Assembly (NCBI RefSeq): GCF_011075055.1
Contig: NC_058138.1
Span: forward strand, 8,204,001-8,268,000
Source of the DNA: Mangifera indica
Lineage: Eukaryota; Streptophyta; Magnoliopsida; Sapindales; Anacardiaceae
Reading direction: 5' to 3'
Length of the DNA stretch: 64,000 nt
Part shown: one piece after another, positions 24,917-38,500 of the stretch
Layout: every line of letters starts with the position of its first letter
Numbering within the stretch: position 1 is the stretch's first letter
The notes under the pieces: model-generated
The model's database searches: none
What the model saw: the letters and a program-made list of their open reading frames with translations, nothing else
Told to the model about the DNA's origin: nothing
Program-made: the position numbers and the translations under genes

Positions 24917-26559
24917 AGCATGCATTTCTAATCTTAATTAGCATCTGAAATTAATAATTTATTTTATACAACTATGTAACACATGTATATTTATATCTAC
25001 TGTTCAAATAAATAAAAAGCATAATGAAGGTATATTCAATTATAAGTCTTTCTATTTAAAAATTTTCAATTGGATTAGAGAGTCTATAAAATAGAAATTT
25101 CTATTAATTTAAATGTGATCACTCCTCAAATCATCCTCCTTGAGTTGTTATGAGTTTCGCAAGAATAGTCCTCCCTGATCACTTGTTATCAAATCACAAG
25201 AACGATCCTCCCTGAATTATTGCCAAATCTAAAGAAAAAAATATTAGTTGGTGCTCTCATTAATAAACAATCGACCCAAAAAATGTTCCTAATTTAAGAA
25301 CTGTGTTCAGTTTTTCCCTTATACTCGAATTTAAACTCAAACTTATTTAAACTGAACTCATTTTAAACTCAAATAAGTTTAATTAGAATATAATCCTCTT
25401 GTTATAATTCGTTAAATTAATTATAAAATGGGTAAGACATTTGATTGTTAAAAAATATCAAACTGATAAAATTAAAATACTAATAATAATAGTCTAAAAG
25501 ACTTGTTTCCACTTAAGATATAGTGAACTTCTAAAGTCTTACCCTCTAACTTTAAAAAGTTTAAACACCCACTCATAAACAAATTTCTATTAAAAATTTT
25601 GTTAGGATTAGGGGTAAAATTGTTATTTAACAAAAAATTTAAAATACAAAACTTTGATCACATTTTACCCTCTCAATTTGAAAATTTCACAAATTTCCCC
25701 CTAAAATTTCCTTCAAAAAGTGGTTATTTTCTCCTAGGTTTTTAAACAAGTACACCCTTGAAACATCAAAATCTGACCATTATACCGCTCAAAGATCATA
25801 AACTACCATAATTTTGTGGTAAGGGTGTAACTGAAGATAAACTACCACATAATTTTGTGGTAAGAGTGTCATTGAGCTGAATTGAATCAAGCTGAGCAAG
25901 CCCTCAACTCGATAATATATTTATAGAGTTTGAGTTCAAGCTTAAGACAATAACGACTGACTTAAGCTTAACCCAACAAATTAATTTTATCTCCTTAATT
26001 TTAAAAAATAATTAAATTTAAATTTCATAACTTATACATTTATCAATTATATCTTTATTGAAAAGTAAGAAATATGATTTAAATATATAATTATAATATT
26101 TGAAACTTTTAAAAGTTTATCTATTTTATTCGAACTGTACTATAAGTTTATAAGCTCACAAAATCAATTAAATCAAACTTGAATTTAACTCAAGAGTCAA
26201 ACAACTCAAATTTGAGCTTAATTCAAGAGGAACCATATTGTAAAACACTCGCAAGCAGTTCGTCTTATTTATAACCGTAGTCTTTGGTGTTAAATTTAAA
26301 GGAAGACTAGGTTTGACCAATAAACTGACTTTTACCTCCTAAATTTTGATTTTATAGCTTAAGAATCATCTTTAAAAGTACATGTAAAGTATCGTACGTG
26401 TCAATGAATTAGACCACTGTATCTATTAGAAAGAAAATAAAATTACTGAATGGAACTTTGAATTAACTGTTTAAACAGAAATTCAAAGTGAACTACTATG
26501 TGAATTCACAAATAGTCCTCGAAACGTCGTGATATATTGGTCCGTGTCCATTAGTGTAT
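24917..26559. other. AT-rich intergenic DNA with a small tandem duplication
   Basis: A 40-bp unit containing AATTTTGTGGTAAG is repeated at about 25799-25838 and 25839-25879. Phrases rich in CTCAAACT and AGTTTGAG (25320-25400, 25880-26220) look like a worn inverted-repeat element, but no ends could be fixed. No gene recognised. Confidence 0.45.
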
Positions 26560-27517
26560 GTGGTGCTTTCTAATGTAAGCTTTCTACATTTTGCGATGCA
26601 TATTTACCTATGTAAACAAATAATTTTACAATTATCTCATATTTGCTCTTTATTCCTGCTAATTTAAAACCAAATACTAAGATCAATGTTATGTGTCTAT
26701 TGATGCACACCTTGACGATTTGACGCAAGATCCAACACTCAAGAAGATATTTCCCCATAATTGAATTGGTTTCGTCATGTAATTAAACCTTAACTTGAAT
26801 CGATATGAAATCGAACGAACCTTGGTATCATTAATGGTGAATACCACAAGATGAATCTTGATAAGTTCAAAGATTGTAAATTCAACAGTAAGCAATCTAT
26901 TGCCAAAAGATTTATTCATCATGAAAAGTTCAGTTTTTATAGTACAATGTCAATTTAACCTTAAACTACCCATGACCCAATGGACTTTCAAATTTTCTAA
27001 GCCCATTACCTAATTAACTACCCAAAACACTAGTTAAATTAAAAGAAAATATATCAATTGGGCTCAATAAAGTCTAGCTCGGTCACAAACAAGATCAAAA
27101 TCATAAAAACTGAAAATCCTAAATTTGATAAAACAAAGACTACATAATACACATTGAAATGGTTTTTATTTGGGCCTCCAAATTGGGCGCAACCGACAAA
27201 GTGGGTTGTTATTATAGAGCTCAAAACGAGCTATAGTTGATATATTATAGGCCCCATAACTCCTCCCGGTTCAAAAGTTATGACTATTTAAAGTCTGTCT
27301 GCGCATAGGCTTAGGCCTGAATCAAGTTGACCTCTCTGTTGGCTTCTTCAAGCATCCAATCATCTTTGAGTGAGCTGGTTTTAGTCTTTGAGTCCTCCAC
27401 GAGCCCAACTAAGGCTTGTTGCATCTTCTTAGCTCTACTTCTCATAATTGGCCTAACTGAAATGTACAACGAATCTCTTTGATGGCTCAATGCTCCTACA
27501 ATGCGTCCATCACACAT
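26560..27517 (-). mobile_element. 3' end of a Ty3/gypsy element: polyprotein tail and probable LTR
   Basis: On the minus strand 27517-27311 encodes a 68-residue frame with RPIMRSRAKKMQQALVGLV and ending VNLIQA, a pattern typical of the extreme C-terminus of many plant gypsy polyproteins. Downstream (27310-26560) comes LTR-like sequence with CTATAAAAACTGAAC near 26930-26945 as a possible TATA and transcript start. The exact LTR ends and the rest of the element were not found. Confidence 0.5.
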
Positions 27518-27530
27518 ACGTTTGAGTATA

Positions 27531-29803
27531 TAATTAAATATATTGATAATATATTATCATATAATAAAGTATTATCTTATTCTTAATTAAAAATCACTCA
27601 ATTATATAATGACACATCATCTATATATTTAATTACATATTTAAAATTATGTACATATAGTTTTATTGAAAAACTAATGATAAAGGGTTGAGGCTGAAGT
27701 ATTTTTTTGTGCTTTAATGTGTATTTGTCATTATTGGCGCTAACAATTTTCAATACGACATATTAACTCAATATGATAAAAAAAAAAAGTTTAAAGTTAA
27801 TTTTTTAACAAGAAATTTAACTTGAGTCAATCCCAAACACATCAAAACTAAATCAAATCATGTTAGGGTTGACACAAAAATTATTTGAATTGACCTGAAT
27901 ATTTAAAAAAATATTACAATAGTATAATTTGATATGGACAAATTAAAAAGATGTTGAAGGACAAATATTAATTACAACAATTGAAATCTTAACATATTAC
28001 ATATGGTTATATCTCCATATAGTAGTAATTACTCCGATTATTCTTGATTTTTTTCAAAAATTTTATTTTATTTTTTGGTAGTGAAAATGAGATTTAATTA
28101 CTAAGATTATTGACGTGTTTAAAAGATCTTGTTATGTAATTTTTTAGACCATTTATAAAAAGACAAAGTGTTATATTATATGTTTTGTAAATAGTAGGTT
28201 AGGATAATCAAATAAAGAATTAAAATGCTAAAAAAAACACTTGCAAAGATGAAAATAGTAAACAATTTTTTGCCAATCCTGGTTATGTCTGGTCAACCTA
28301 AATTAGGTTTAGGTTAGATTAAAGTTAAAATATTTTGATACAATTTTAATTTAAATGAAGTTAAGAATAAAATTCTTTAACTCAAAACTCGAATTAATAC
28401 AATATAAACATAACTCTATAATACAAACTATCAAGCTAGCCGTGTAATATGTCTTCCAGATTGTAAATTTGTCTATTTATTCATTTCTAAAATTTGGTGA
28501 AAAATCAATAGGCTAAAATATCATTTTCTTTGTTTTCGGATTCATAATTAGACTTTAAATAACATATCTAACATATTTTTAGATATTTAAAAATAAAATA
28601 AAAAGTAAGCATTTTGATTCATCTACCAAAGAGGTATATGAAATTTTTGCATAAGGTAAGATATGATAGCAGTATTAAAGATATGATATTAAATCTTGAT
28701 ATCTACTACAATAATATAGAATAAATATAAATAGAGTTGGACACAAGATAATTTTTTTACGTGTTATAACCTATAGGATAAAGTATGTGTATGGGATGTA
28801 TAAGAAAGTTTTAACACCTAACTTACGATGAAATTGTGCAGATGAGTATGTGTATGGAATGCACAATAAAGTATTCAAAGAACGATGAGAATCTTGAAGA
28901 GAATTGCTGGAATTAATGAAAGACTTATTACCGAAGTCTTATTAATGAAAGACAATTTATGATGACTTATTACCAAAGAACGAAGACTTATTAATGAAAG
29001 ACAATTTATGATGAAAATTATCGAAGATGAAAATTATCAAATCATAAATATAGTGTATGTTCTTATGCTTAATGCTACTCCTCCCTTTTCTCCAAGAAGA
29101 TATTCATTTTTTAAAAGACAATAGATGATTGTTATAATCTTATTGGTTATATTCAAAATTCAAATTTATTATGAAAGATGATTGTTATAAGAGATATTGA
29201 AATTTTTACCTTTAAATGAGCCTGTTTATATAAATCTATCACACTTTTTGGATATTAAACATTTATATCACAAAAATAGTATAACACATAAATTACCCTA
29301 TCTTCAACTTTGGGTAAAAATAGGTTGATAGGATCACCAACTTGTTCTTCCACAGATACAAAATTTAGAATTTGAGTTTCCAACTAAAAACTTTTATTAT
29401 CACTGAGCAAACCCAAAATATAACTATCAACAATCAATAATCTAGGATTTGAGTTCATTATTAATATTTTTGCACGGACAAAAAAAAGATTTTCACATGA
29501 TATGACAGCAATGCAAAAGTTTTTGTGTAATTAAACAGTATTGAGGTCAAAATTCACATGTGAACAGTACCACCAACAGCAGCTGTTCAATTTGTGGTAA
29601 AAAAGTTTAAGCATTTATGCATGATAATTTTGTATATGAGGTTGATTTTTTGGGAAAATTTTCAATATCCCTTGTAATAATTTTGTTAGTTATATTCAAA
29701 ATTCAAATTCATTATAATAATTTATTTAATCTAACTTATTGTTACATTTAAAAAGATGAGATGAAAAAAAAAAAAGTCAATTAGTGAATTATGTTCTTTC
29801 AAG
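27531..29803. other. AT-rich intergenic DNA with a short tandem repeat
   Basis: No gene recognised. Two units at about 28922-28963 and 28964-29011 share GACTTATTACC and TTATTAATGAAAGACAATTT. Elsewhere the sequence is A/T-rich with no open frame of note. Confidence 0.5.
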
Positions 29804-32800
29804 CAAGGTTTTTAAAACCAGATCGAAGTAAAAATCATTTTAAATACTGATTTTGGTCAGACCGTTGGACTGCCAGTTCGACCGAAATTCTAGTTGTATA
29901 TAATAACTTTAAAAAATTTATATTTAATTACATGTGTTTTATATACTAAATTTTATGTTATGCATGCTTTTCATAATTCACAAAATATATGTATTATTAG
30001 ACATTAATTTAATAAGTAATAATTATTAACTTTGTATCAAAACAAAACATATGTATTAAAAAAATCAATTCAACAAACATATGAATTATTGAATACCCAA
30101 ACAAAATATAAATCTAATATATGCATTAAATAAAATATAATACCAACCAATCAACACAAAAATTATTGAACAAATAATATTCAATTCAACATTTAACAAA
30201 ACATATAAAAAATATAATTTGTCTAACATAAAGTTTAATAAATAAGTAATTAATCATTCTTCATCATCGCTAATGGTAAAAGGTCATGTCATCGCTCCTG
30301 TTGTACCTTCCATAATTTGTTTAGCTTCTACAACATCATCTTCAATAGCATTATTTACAAAATTTATAGTTGAATTTTTTTATTTTTTTCACCTTAAAAA
30401 TCAATCGTTTATGAAAGTATGTAAATATTTGTATAAGTACCAAAAAAAAGTTTTTACCTAAAAAATTATGGAAAAAATCATAAATTGTTGGATTATTATT
30501 GATGGGAATATATCCCTCTCCATAAAGCATTTGATTCAATTCATCTGCATTAAGTTCACTAAACTCCTCTTCCTTGTCCACTATCCAGAAGTCAGTTTTA
30601 TTGATACTTTCATAATCAGTTGAATCAAAATTTGATTTCTTGTAACATAACCTAAATAGTCAAAATGAGAAGAAGTAAAGAATTAAAACATTAAAGAGCA
30701 ATATACCAATCAACTTAATATACCAATACAGCTATTAAGCAGGGTAAAATCATATTGTAAATAATCAATCAACGTGATAAAATACTCGTAATAAAAATAT
30801 TAAAAAATATAATGATGCATAAATAACAATTGTGTTACCTATTTTGCAACCGTAAGTTATAATAAATGAAAACAAGATCATTTACATGTTGATGCGTTCA
30901 AAAACACTCCAATTACGCTTACAGCCTGAAGATGTTGAAGTTTGATTGAGAATTTTAATTGCAAGCTTTTGTAAATTAGGAGTATTGTATCCATATATTC
31001 TCCACCATTCATCTAATACAAAATAACATGTAAATACTTATGTAATAGAATTTTATAAATTAGAAAAAGAATTGAGACATAAAAAACGCATAAATTCATA
31101 CCAGGTTGCGTGCTTTTGCACGTCTCAATAGCAAGCCGACATGAGAAACTGCCCTCATAATCGCGAAACATTGGACTCTCTTCCACTAACTTTGCCGTAC
31201 TAACATTAAGCATATATGTTTTACTCTTAACAACATCTAGGAAACCTCGCAATACCTTTGGTTTTGTGCAAAAAGATTCATGATCATACTGAAAGGCAGG
31301 ATTCAAGTAATATGCAGCTGCATGAATACCTCGACGCAATGTCCTATCCCACCTCAACTTGATTATTTAAGTATAAGGCTTGTATAATTTTTTTTTAATT
31401 CTTGAACAACTTCTTTACCCCCTACCTAGCTCTATACATTCCATTATAGACATATCCTAATAAAGGTCTCTCATATGAGTCTACAATACAAAACAAACGC
31501 AGTAGAAGACCCACAACTTTTACAATTATACCCATTTCATTCCAAAAATCATTATTCATAATTATGGTCACAACCTCTTTGCCTTGATTACTCTCTGCAT
31601 ATCTGGAATCAATAAAAAATCTATCAGTGACCATTGCTTGCAAGTCATACTTATGCTCAAAAAGGCTTTGTAATACGATGAAAGTTGTAGCAAATCAGAT
31701 TGCACCAAGCCATATAATTTCTCTCCATCCTTCTCTTTTCCTCAACCAAGCTATTAATAATGAATGATTATAAATAAACTTTGTTATAAGAGATGCACAT
31801 TTGAAAATTCTAACAATGTGATCCATTTCACCAATATATTTCAAAATCAAAATTAATACAATCTGTTGCACAAGGTTACCAAGTAATATTTTTATATTTT
31901 TCACACAATAATCCTCCAATTGCTTTATAATTAGCTACATTATCAGTCACATAATGGACAATGCTCTTAGGCCCAACCCATAATACTTTTTCTCAAATAA
32001 TCGAAATAATGTGTTTGCCCTCTTTACAACATCAGATGCATCCACTGATTTAATAAAACAAATCCCTTTTGGACAATACACTAGAAAATTTATCAGCGAC
32101 CTACTAGAAATGTTTGTCCAACCATCAGCCATTAGTGTACAACCAACATCTTCCCAATTTTTTTTGTAACTATCAACAAGTAATTTCACTTCCTTCTTTG
32201 AATCATTCAACAAATTCACTCATGCTTCATAATATGTCGATTGCTTATATTCAGACCTAATTGCAATTATGACATCTAGCATACGTCGGAAATAAATAGA
32301 ATTTAATGCATTAAGAGAGATGCAAGCATCATATAAGAACCTCACAACAGCCATGTCGGCTCTCCATTTGGCTTCTTTTCTAACCAAAACACTCTTTATT
32401 GAAGGTTGAGCCCCACTAGTAGTCCTTAGAGCAAAAAAATCACCAACCCCAATCAGTCTTTTTCTTTTTGAATCATTTGTAAGTCTAATTTGTTTTCTAG
32501 AAGATCTGGTACCAGTATTGCCTTTAGGCATGTTCATAAGAGGAGACAACCTTTCAAATTCTTCAACTACAATATCACCCTCAAATGAAGGTATAGTTGC
32601 ACTAGCACCAAACGGAGTTGCATGCCCACGAAATTCTTGTCTTTCTTTATTTTTTGTTGCAATCTCATCTAATGCATTCACCATTTGACATCTAATATCA
32701 TGAGGAACTTTAGTGCATGGACCAACATCTCTTTTTTTCCCAGCCAAATGTTGTTTCATTCTATATATACCACCCTCTCTAGTTGTCTTACCACTATATA

Positions 32801-34550
32801 AACAATTTAACATCTTTCTTCCATTCTCATCTACACTCTCAGAAACATGTGTCCAAGCAATATCACCTTTCACTTGATATAGTGTTGAAGAAACCCTAGA
32901 TCCAGATAATAACATACTTCCACTTTACCTAACTGTTGCATATAAAAATAATAATAAAATCAGAATACCAATTAATATATATATATATATATATATTCAT
33001 TAAATATATACTAAGCGTTAAAAATAAAAAACTTTTATAATTTTAACATACATAGCCATACATTTGTTATAAACAATAATATTCATAATTTGATCATTAA
33101 GTTGGCTTAACGGAATAAAATTGTCATACATTGATTTATTATAGATAGAGGGTATTACAGAAGCTTGATAGTCAATTTTCAAATTCTTGGAAACTAATCA
33201 CATTACGAATGAAATACATTCAGTTTAGACAGCTAATACAAATACGTAATAAAATTACAAATTAACAATAAGTCAATTAAAAATTAACAATAACATATTG
33301 AATTGACAAAAACAATAAGTTAATTACAAATTAACAATAACAAATTGACCTATTATTAAACACCAAAAATCATAACACAAATTGACAAGCACCAAAAGTT
33401 AAAACCTATTAATTTAAAATTTAAAATATCACAATGTTGATTTACTATATACTATTTGACCACATTATCAGAAGAAAAAATTTTAAAAAACACTATACAA
33501 TATGCTTCAGAGTCAAAACAAATAGTATATAAAACAAACCTTTTAATTTCAACAAACCGTTTACAAAGCACAAGCAGGCTTAATTCAAATATTGTTTGAA
33601 CATTTTTGCATTCCTTGCTTCAAACAGTATATACAGTTTATATATAGTTTATAAAATTGTGCTTACATAATTATAAATAGTGTTGCTAGCTGAGTATCAA
33701 ATACTAATTTAAGTAAATTATGTAATAGAAGTTTCTTGGTTGCTGGCTGATCCTTGCACATAGTAATAATCAAGCTTAATATGATAAACAAATAGTGTTA
33801 CTGGTTGAAGTTCAAACAAATAGTAATAAATTTGGTTCACTTGTTTCAAACAAAAGCAACACTGTGTCATCGTTGTTGTTGACGATAAATAGTCCCTGCA
33901 TAGTGTAATAAAATCACTCGCTTCCAACAAATAGTAATAGTAATAAAAACGAGTAAGAAGCTTAATACTAATAATCATGGCAAACGCAAAGAACTTTGAA
34001 CTTCAAACAAATTTCCAAATATAAACAAACAGTTCACAACGCCTTACAAAAGACCAGTATACCGTCGTTGTTGTTGATGTATAATCGTTGGTCATAGCAG
34101 CAACAAGAACTTATCGTCGTCAGCCGCCGTTAGAGCCTAAGAAGTTGTCATGAAAGGTTCCAAATATAGCCCTAGATATTCTTGTCTTATGAGCCTGTGA
34201 TTGAATCCAACACCCCGGGACATCATTGTTGTCGTCGTTGGCAAACGTTTAAACCGTTGTCGAAAAGAGCTGAATCATTGGAGAGAAGTTGGACATGTCG
34301 TCGCCTGCAGGAGCTGCTTTTCTGTTGCGTGCACAACAAAGAAGAAGAAAGCAGAAGAAAGTAGAAACGAATAAAAATGTTATTTTATATGTAAAACCTT
34401 GAACCGAAAACAACATAAACTGAGTTAGACCATGGTTCAGGTGAGAACCGACATTCGACCGTGGTCCAATCTGATTCTAAGGTTAAAACGGTTCCTTCTT
34501 CTATAGTACTAGTCTACAGTTCTAGTTCACGGTCCGGCCGGTTCAAACTT
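29804..34550 (-). mobile_element. hAT-superfamily DNA transposon, decayed but nearly full length
   Basis: The left end begins CAAGGTTTTTAAAACC, typical of hAT termini. Near the right side, the reverse complement reads CAAGGTTTTAC ending at 34401, while a second candidate end (GGTCCGGCCGG then TTCAAACTTTTTC) lies near 34550, so the right boundary is uncertain. GACCG/CGGTT-type words lie at both ends. The transposase runs on the minus strand (next entry), and 32920-34380 would be its 5' noncoding part, with short AAACAAATAGTAATA repeats. No 8-bp target duplication could be confirmed. Confidence 0.8.
30916..32915 (-). pseudogene. hAT transposase pseudogene (BED finger, DUF659, C-terminal dimerisation region)
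   Basis: Reading down from 32915: a BED-type finger (IAWTHVSE, CLYSGKTTREGGIYRMKQHLA), a linker (GVGDFFALRTT), a DUF659-type core (CTLMADGWTN, NFLVYCPKGICFIKSVDASD, then VTDNVANYKA), the catalytic region (ITKFIYNHSLLIAWLRKREG, LQAMVTDRF), the segment RRGIHAAAYYLNPAFQYD, and GCKRNWSVFERI near 30920 from the dimerisation region. These act in DNA transposition in the nucleus. A TGA at 32220-32222 breaks BED from DUF659, and further stops and frameshifts near 31947, 31695 and 31422 split the rest. The protein cannot be made whole, but motif order is complete. Confidence 0.88.
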
Positions 34551-34577
34551 TTTCCTACCCACTGATCAAAGCCATTA

Positions 34578-34760
34578 ACTTTGATGAAGATGAAATCGTC
34601 TTCATAAGAATGCCTTTGTCTTGAAAAAAAACGATTTCATCTTCATCAGAGATGAAGACGGTCTTAGATAAAGACCTCGTCTTCATCTAAGACCTTAGAC
34701 AAAGACACTTTGACAAAGATGACGTCTCTGTTTGAGACGATTTCATCTTCATTAGAGGAA
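34578..34760. repeat. Cluster of nested inverted repeats built on GATGAAGA
   Basis: GATGAAGATGAAATCGT (34581-34597) is the exact reverse complement of ACGATTTCATCTTCATC (34631-34647), and a further copy of the latter follows near 34738. A second pair, AGATGAAGACG…CGTCTTCATCT, lies at about 34650-34700. The region can fold into at least two hairpins. It sits just outside the hAT end. No coding content. Confidence 0.7.
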
Positions 34761-35540
34761 ATACCTGTCATCGGTGGGTGGGAACAAATCGACACGAGGA
34801 GATAAGCCAGCAATGAGAGCCAATACGACGGAGATGGCTAACTTTGGTCGATGTTCCTACTGAGAAAATTTTAGAAAGTTTTTGGATTATCATATGAAAG
34901 GTTTACTAAAAAAAAAAATGTGCTTGAATTATTATTGGATGGCTCTACCAGGAAAGCACTTACCCAAAATTAAGTGCTATCTTCTTTCATTTTCTTTCAC
35001 ATGGTGGTAGGTTTGCCCATTAACAAATTTATGGCAATTTCCTATCCATGAAGTTTTAGAAAGCCAAATTTTCTCCCATAATCCAATTCTATTAATAAAT
35101 TATGTCTGATTTTTTTAGAAAGGATTATTTTACTCTTTTATTGAAATTACGAATCTGCCATTAACACTTCATATAAATATAAAATTACTAATATATCTTA
35201 TTAGTTTAAAAATTTATCATTAAAACCTTTAAAAACATATAAATTTTAATTATCTTTAAAATATTATATTTTGTTCAGTTCATTCATTGAAAGTGACATT
35301 GTCATTTGTTAAGCTATTAAATGATATATTTTTAAAATTTGTAATTCATCCCAACCACTTGTAATTTTGAAAGCAAAAATAGATTAGAAAAATTTATTTA
35401 AAAAAAAAAAAAAAGTTTCTATCCTCCCCTTATCCATCACCGTTGTCACTACAAATACTTCAAAGAATAGAAGCCAGAGGATAAAGTTTCAAACCACCAA
35501 CCTTTCACAGCTTTACAACTATCGCAAAAAAGCCCAAAAA

Positions 35541-38500
35541 GTGGCGCAGTTCGTCAGAACAGACGACATAGAGTCAGTGCGAATCGGCCTGACTGAGCTC
35601 GGAAGTAGCATAACGTCTTCTCTGAGGCGTAAGACATCTTCAAGTCAAAGAGGTACCGGGAAGGATGACGATGAGGAGCTCGTTTCTGAAGTTGAAATTG
35701 CTCGGCAATGGGCTGCCATTGAGGGATTGACAGACTTTTGACTGGCTCAAGGGTGTTTGTTCGATGTGGAGGGAGAAGGGAAGGTTGTGGATGGTGAGGG
35801 GAAGAGGGTGATTAATGTTACTATTTTTGGTCCGGCTGAGAGGCGTGCATTTATCGAGAAGCTTATTAAGCATATTGGGCATGATAATTTGAAGTTGTTG
35901 AGGAAGATCAGAGAAAGAACTGAGCTGTAAGTGTTTGTGTATGTTCTCAGCTTGGAGTTTTGTGATCCGGGTTGTTGCCAAGTTTGTGTCTTTGTTAACG
36001 TGCTTGTTGAAATATTGGTTTTTTATGGTGGTCTTATGAGGTTTTAGCTCTTGAAATGTATGTATTTAATTGAAGTACTTCTGTTGTAACTATTCTGGGT
36101 TCCCGGCAAGTTTGTAACTTTACTCAATATGATTACTGAAAGCTCAAATTATTATTGTGGTCTTCCTAAAAATTAACTAAATGTTGAACAAATGTAGTTC
36201 ACTTTTGGAAGAAATCTACTTGGTTGAAGTATTTATAAGTTAACTGAAATACTTATGTTTTAATTAGTTTGGCTTGCTGGAAAGTTTTTAACTTTAATTA
36301 TATTCTTACTGGAAGCTCAGTTTTTGATATGTCGAATAGTTGGCTTGCCTTTTCTCTATAAACTCAGCATCTAATTGAGTAAATGTAATTAACTTAAAAT
36401 GAGGCCAATTAATTAAAGTAGTTACAAAGCTAGTGTCAATCTGCTTTGTATATATTGGTTTTACTTTATATTTCAATGTTAAGATCGGTAATGTCATATA
36501 TTTTCTTTTTCTGAGTTTGAATAGACTTGAATGCAGTAGTTGTCTGTCATGCGTTTAACAATTACTGGTTTATCTTGTTTTAAATTTGTAGAGTTGGTTT
36601 CGAGTTGCCAACTATAGAGGTGAGATATAAGAATCTGAGTGTGGCAGGTGATTTTGAGATTGTTCATGCAAAGCCAATCCCAACCCTATTGAATTCTCTT
36701 AAACTTTTGCTTTTGGTAAGTATCTTCATTTTATTTGGAGCTGTAAATTGAATCCATAACAATGCTTTTCTGGCTGTAATTGATGTGTAAATTTAAAGCA
36801 GAAAGCTTTAATTAGTCCTTGCCTCAGATTTTTCATTGTTGACAGTTCTTTAAGATGCAGCATACTTGCGGTTTTGAATGATTTTGTTGAAACTGAACCT
36901 TGATTTGCAGGTTGTCCCAAAGCTTATAGGTTCAAAGTCAAATCAAGCTAGGATAACCATCATTAATGATATAAGTGGCATCTTTAAGCTTAGAAGGTAA
37001 TATGAAAAACTTATTGTTTGTAAAATCAACTCCATTAATGAATTGACTAATCCCCTCTGGGTCAACCATACTGATTAGCCATTACATAGCGGAATTGTCA
37101 TTGTGGACTTCCGATGGATTGTCGTAAATTGACGTTACTTACTTACAAAGGATAAATTGACCTTTCCAATCCTAACATGTGCTTCTTGACTTTTGAAGAC
37201 CTTTTGTGATTGAACTTGTTTGTAAGAATCTAATGTATTATCTAATGAATAATTCATATATTTAAGCATAGGTAACCTTCACAAAGTTTTATAAGGATTT
37301 TTCTTTTATCAGAGCCAGTATGTATGGATCACACTGTCATGCAATATGGAGCTTTATATATTTACATTTTTTGTAATATTTTTATCACGCTATTTATATG
37401 ATGTGAGCTGGGCACTTAACTAAGTGTTTTATATCCTCTTGGTGGAATCTGAGCATAATTTAAGTAAAATCTCTTACATTTAAGTTCCTTCGCAACTTGT
37501 GAAATCAATTATGTGGAGGATTCTAGTCAGCCAGTCTCTATGTGAAATTTTAACAATTTGTTGTTGCACATGACTTTTCTACTTAAATTGATAGATAACT
37601 AGGAAAGGATCCACTTTGAGATGCTCCATCAGAGAACAGACTGAATTTTTGTTTGGCTTCCGAAGGTGATGAGGAAAGCCTCTTTTCTTGTATAATTATT
37701 TTAAAGGAAAGTTTGAAAGGCCGCTGCAGATATGAAACCAAATGTGTACTTAAATATGCTTAAATTATTGCAAGATGACTCTTCTGCTTGGGCCCCCAGG
37801 TTGCGGGAAGACCACCCTTTTAAAGGCTCTCTCTGGAACTCTTGACAAATATCTAAAGGTTTCAGAATTTCATTTGGAATGTTACCATCTTGACTGTCAG
37901 TCATATGCATGAATCTATAACTAAATATCTAACTTGCTTAAACTTGATAGAATCATGAAAGGAAAGCTTGAAGCATCACAACTGCACATCATTGATAGGT
38001 TTCCTAATTTTATTATTTGATTATATTTCACTCTTGTACTGCACGGTTGTATACTGCTCAACAAAACCAAAGGTAACTCTTCCTCATATCAGAGAGAGAA
38101 TCTCTGCCCAAGTTTTTAAATTACCTTGTTACATTTTCAAAAAGGTATGTTCAGCATATTTTTCTAGTTTAAATCTGATGTTTTGTTCTCTATGTCGTTG
38201 GTACTTGTATGAAATGTTCGTAACAAAGGTTGTTATAGCAGGCACTTTCTGCCAAAGGACAAAAAACAACCCTTAAAACAGATGGTGTTTTAAAGGTATT
38301 TCTCTTTGTTGAAGCTGTAACCATATTTCAAATGCTTTAAGTTAAAATGTTTACTGTCTTGGTGACTTCCCAGGTTCTTGGACTTGATATTTGTGCTGAC
38401 ACAATGGTGGGAGATGAGATGAGAAGAGGTATCTCTGGAGGTCGAAAAAGGAGACTGACTAAAGGTAATTTTTTCAAAAATGTATCTGCTCCAATTGGTA

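Noticed and set aside
34182..34364. 60-codon plus-strand frame in the hAT 5' region
   Set aside because: Lies opposite the transposase strand in noncoding transposon sequence; no motif.
35640..35981. 113-codon minus-strand frame
   Set aside because: Antisense of PDR exon 1, which has clear family similarity on the plus strand.
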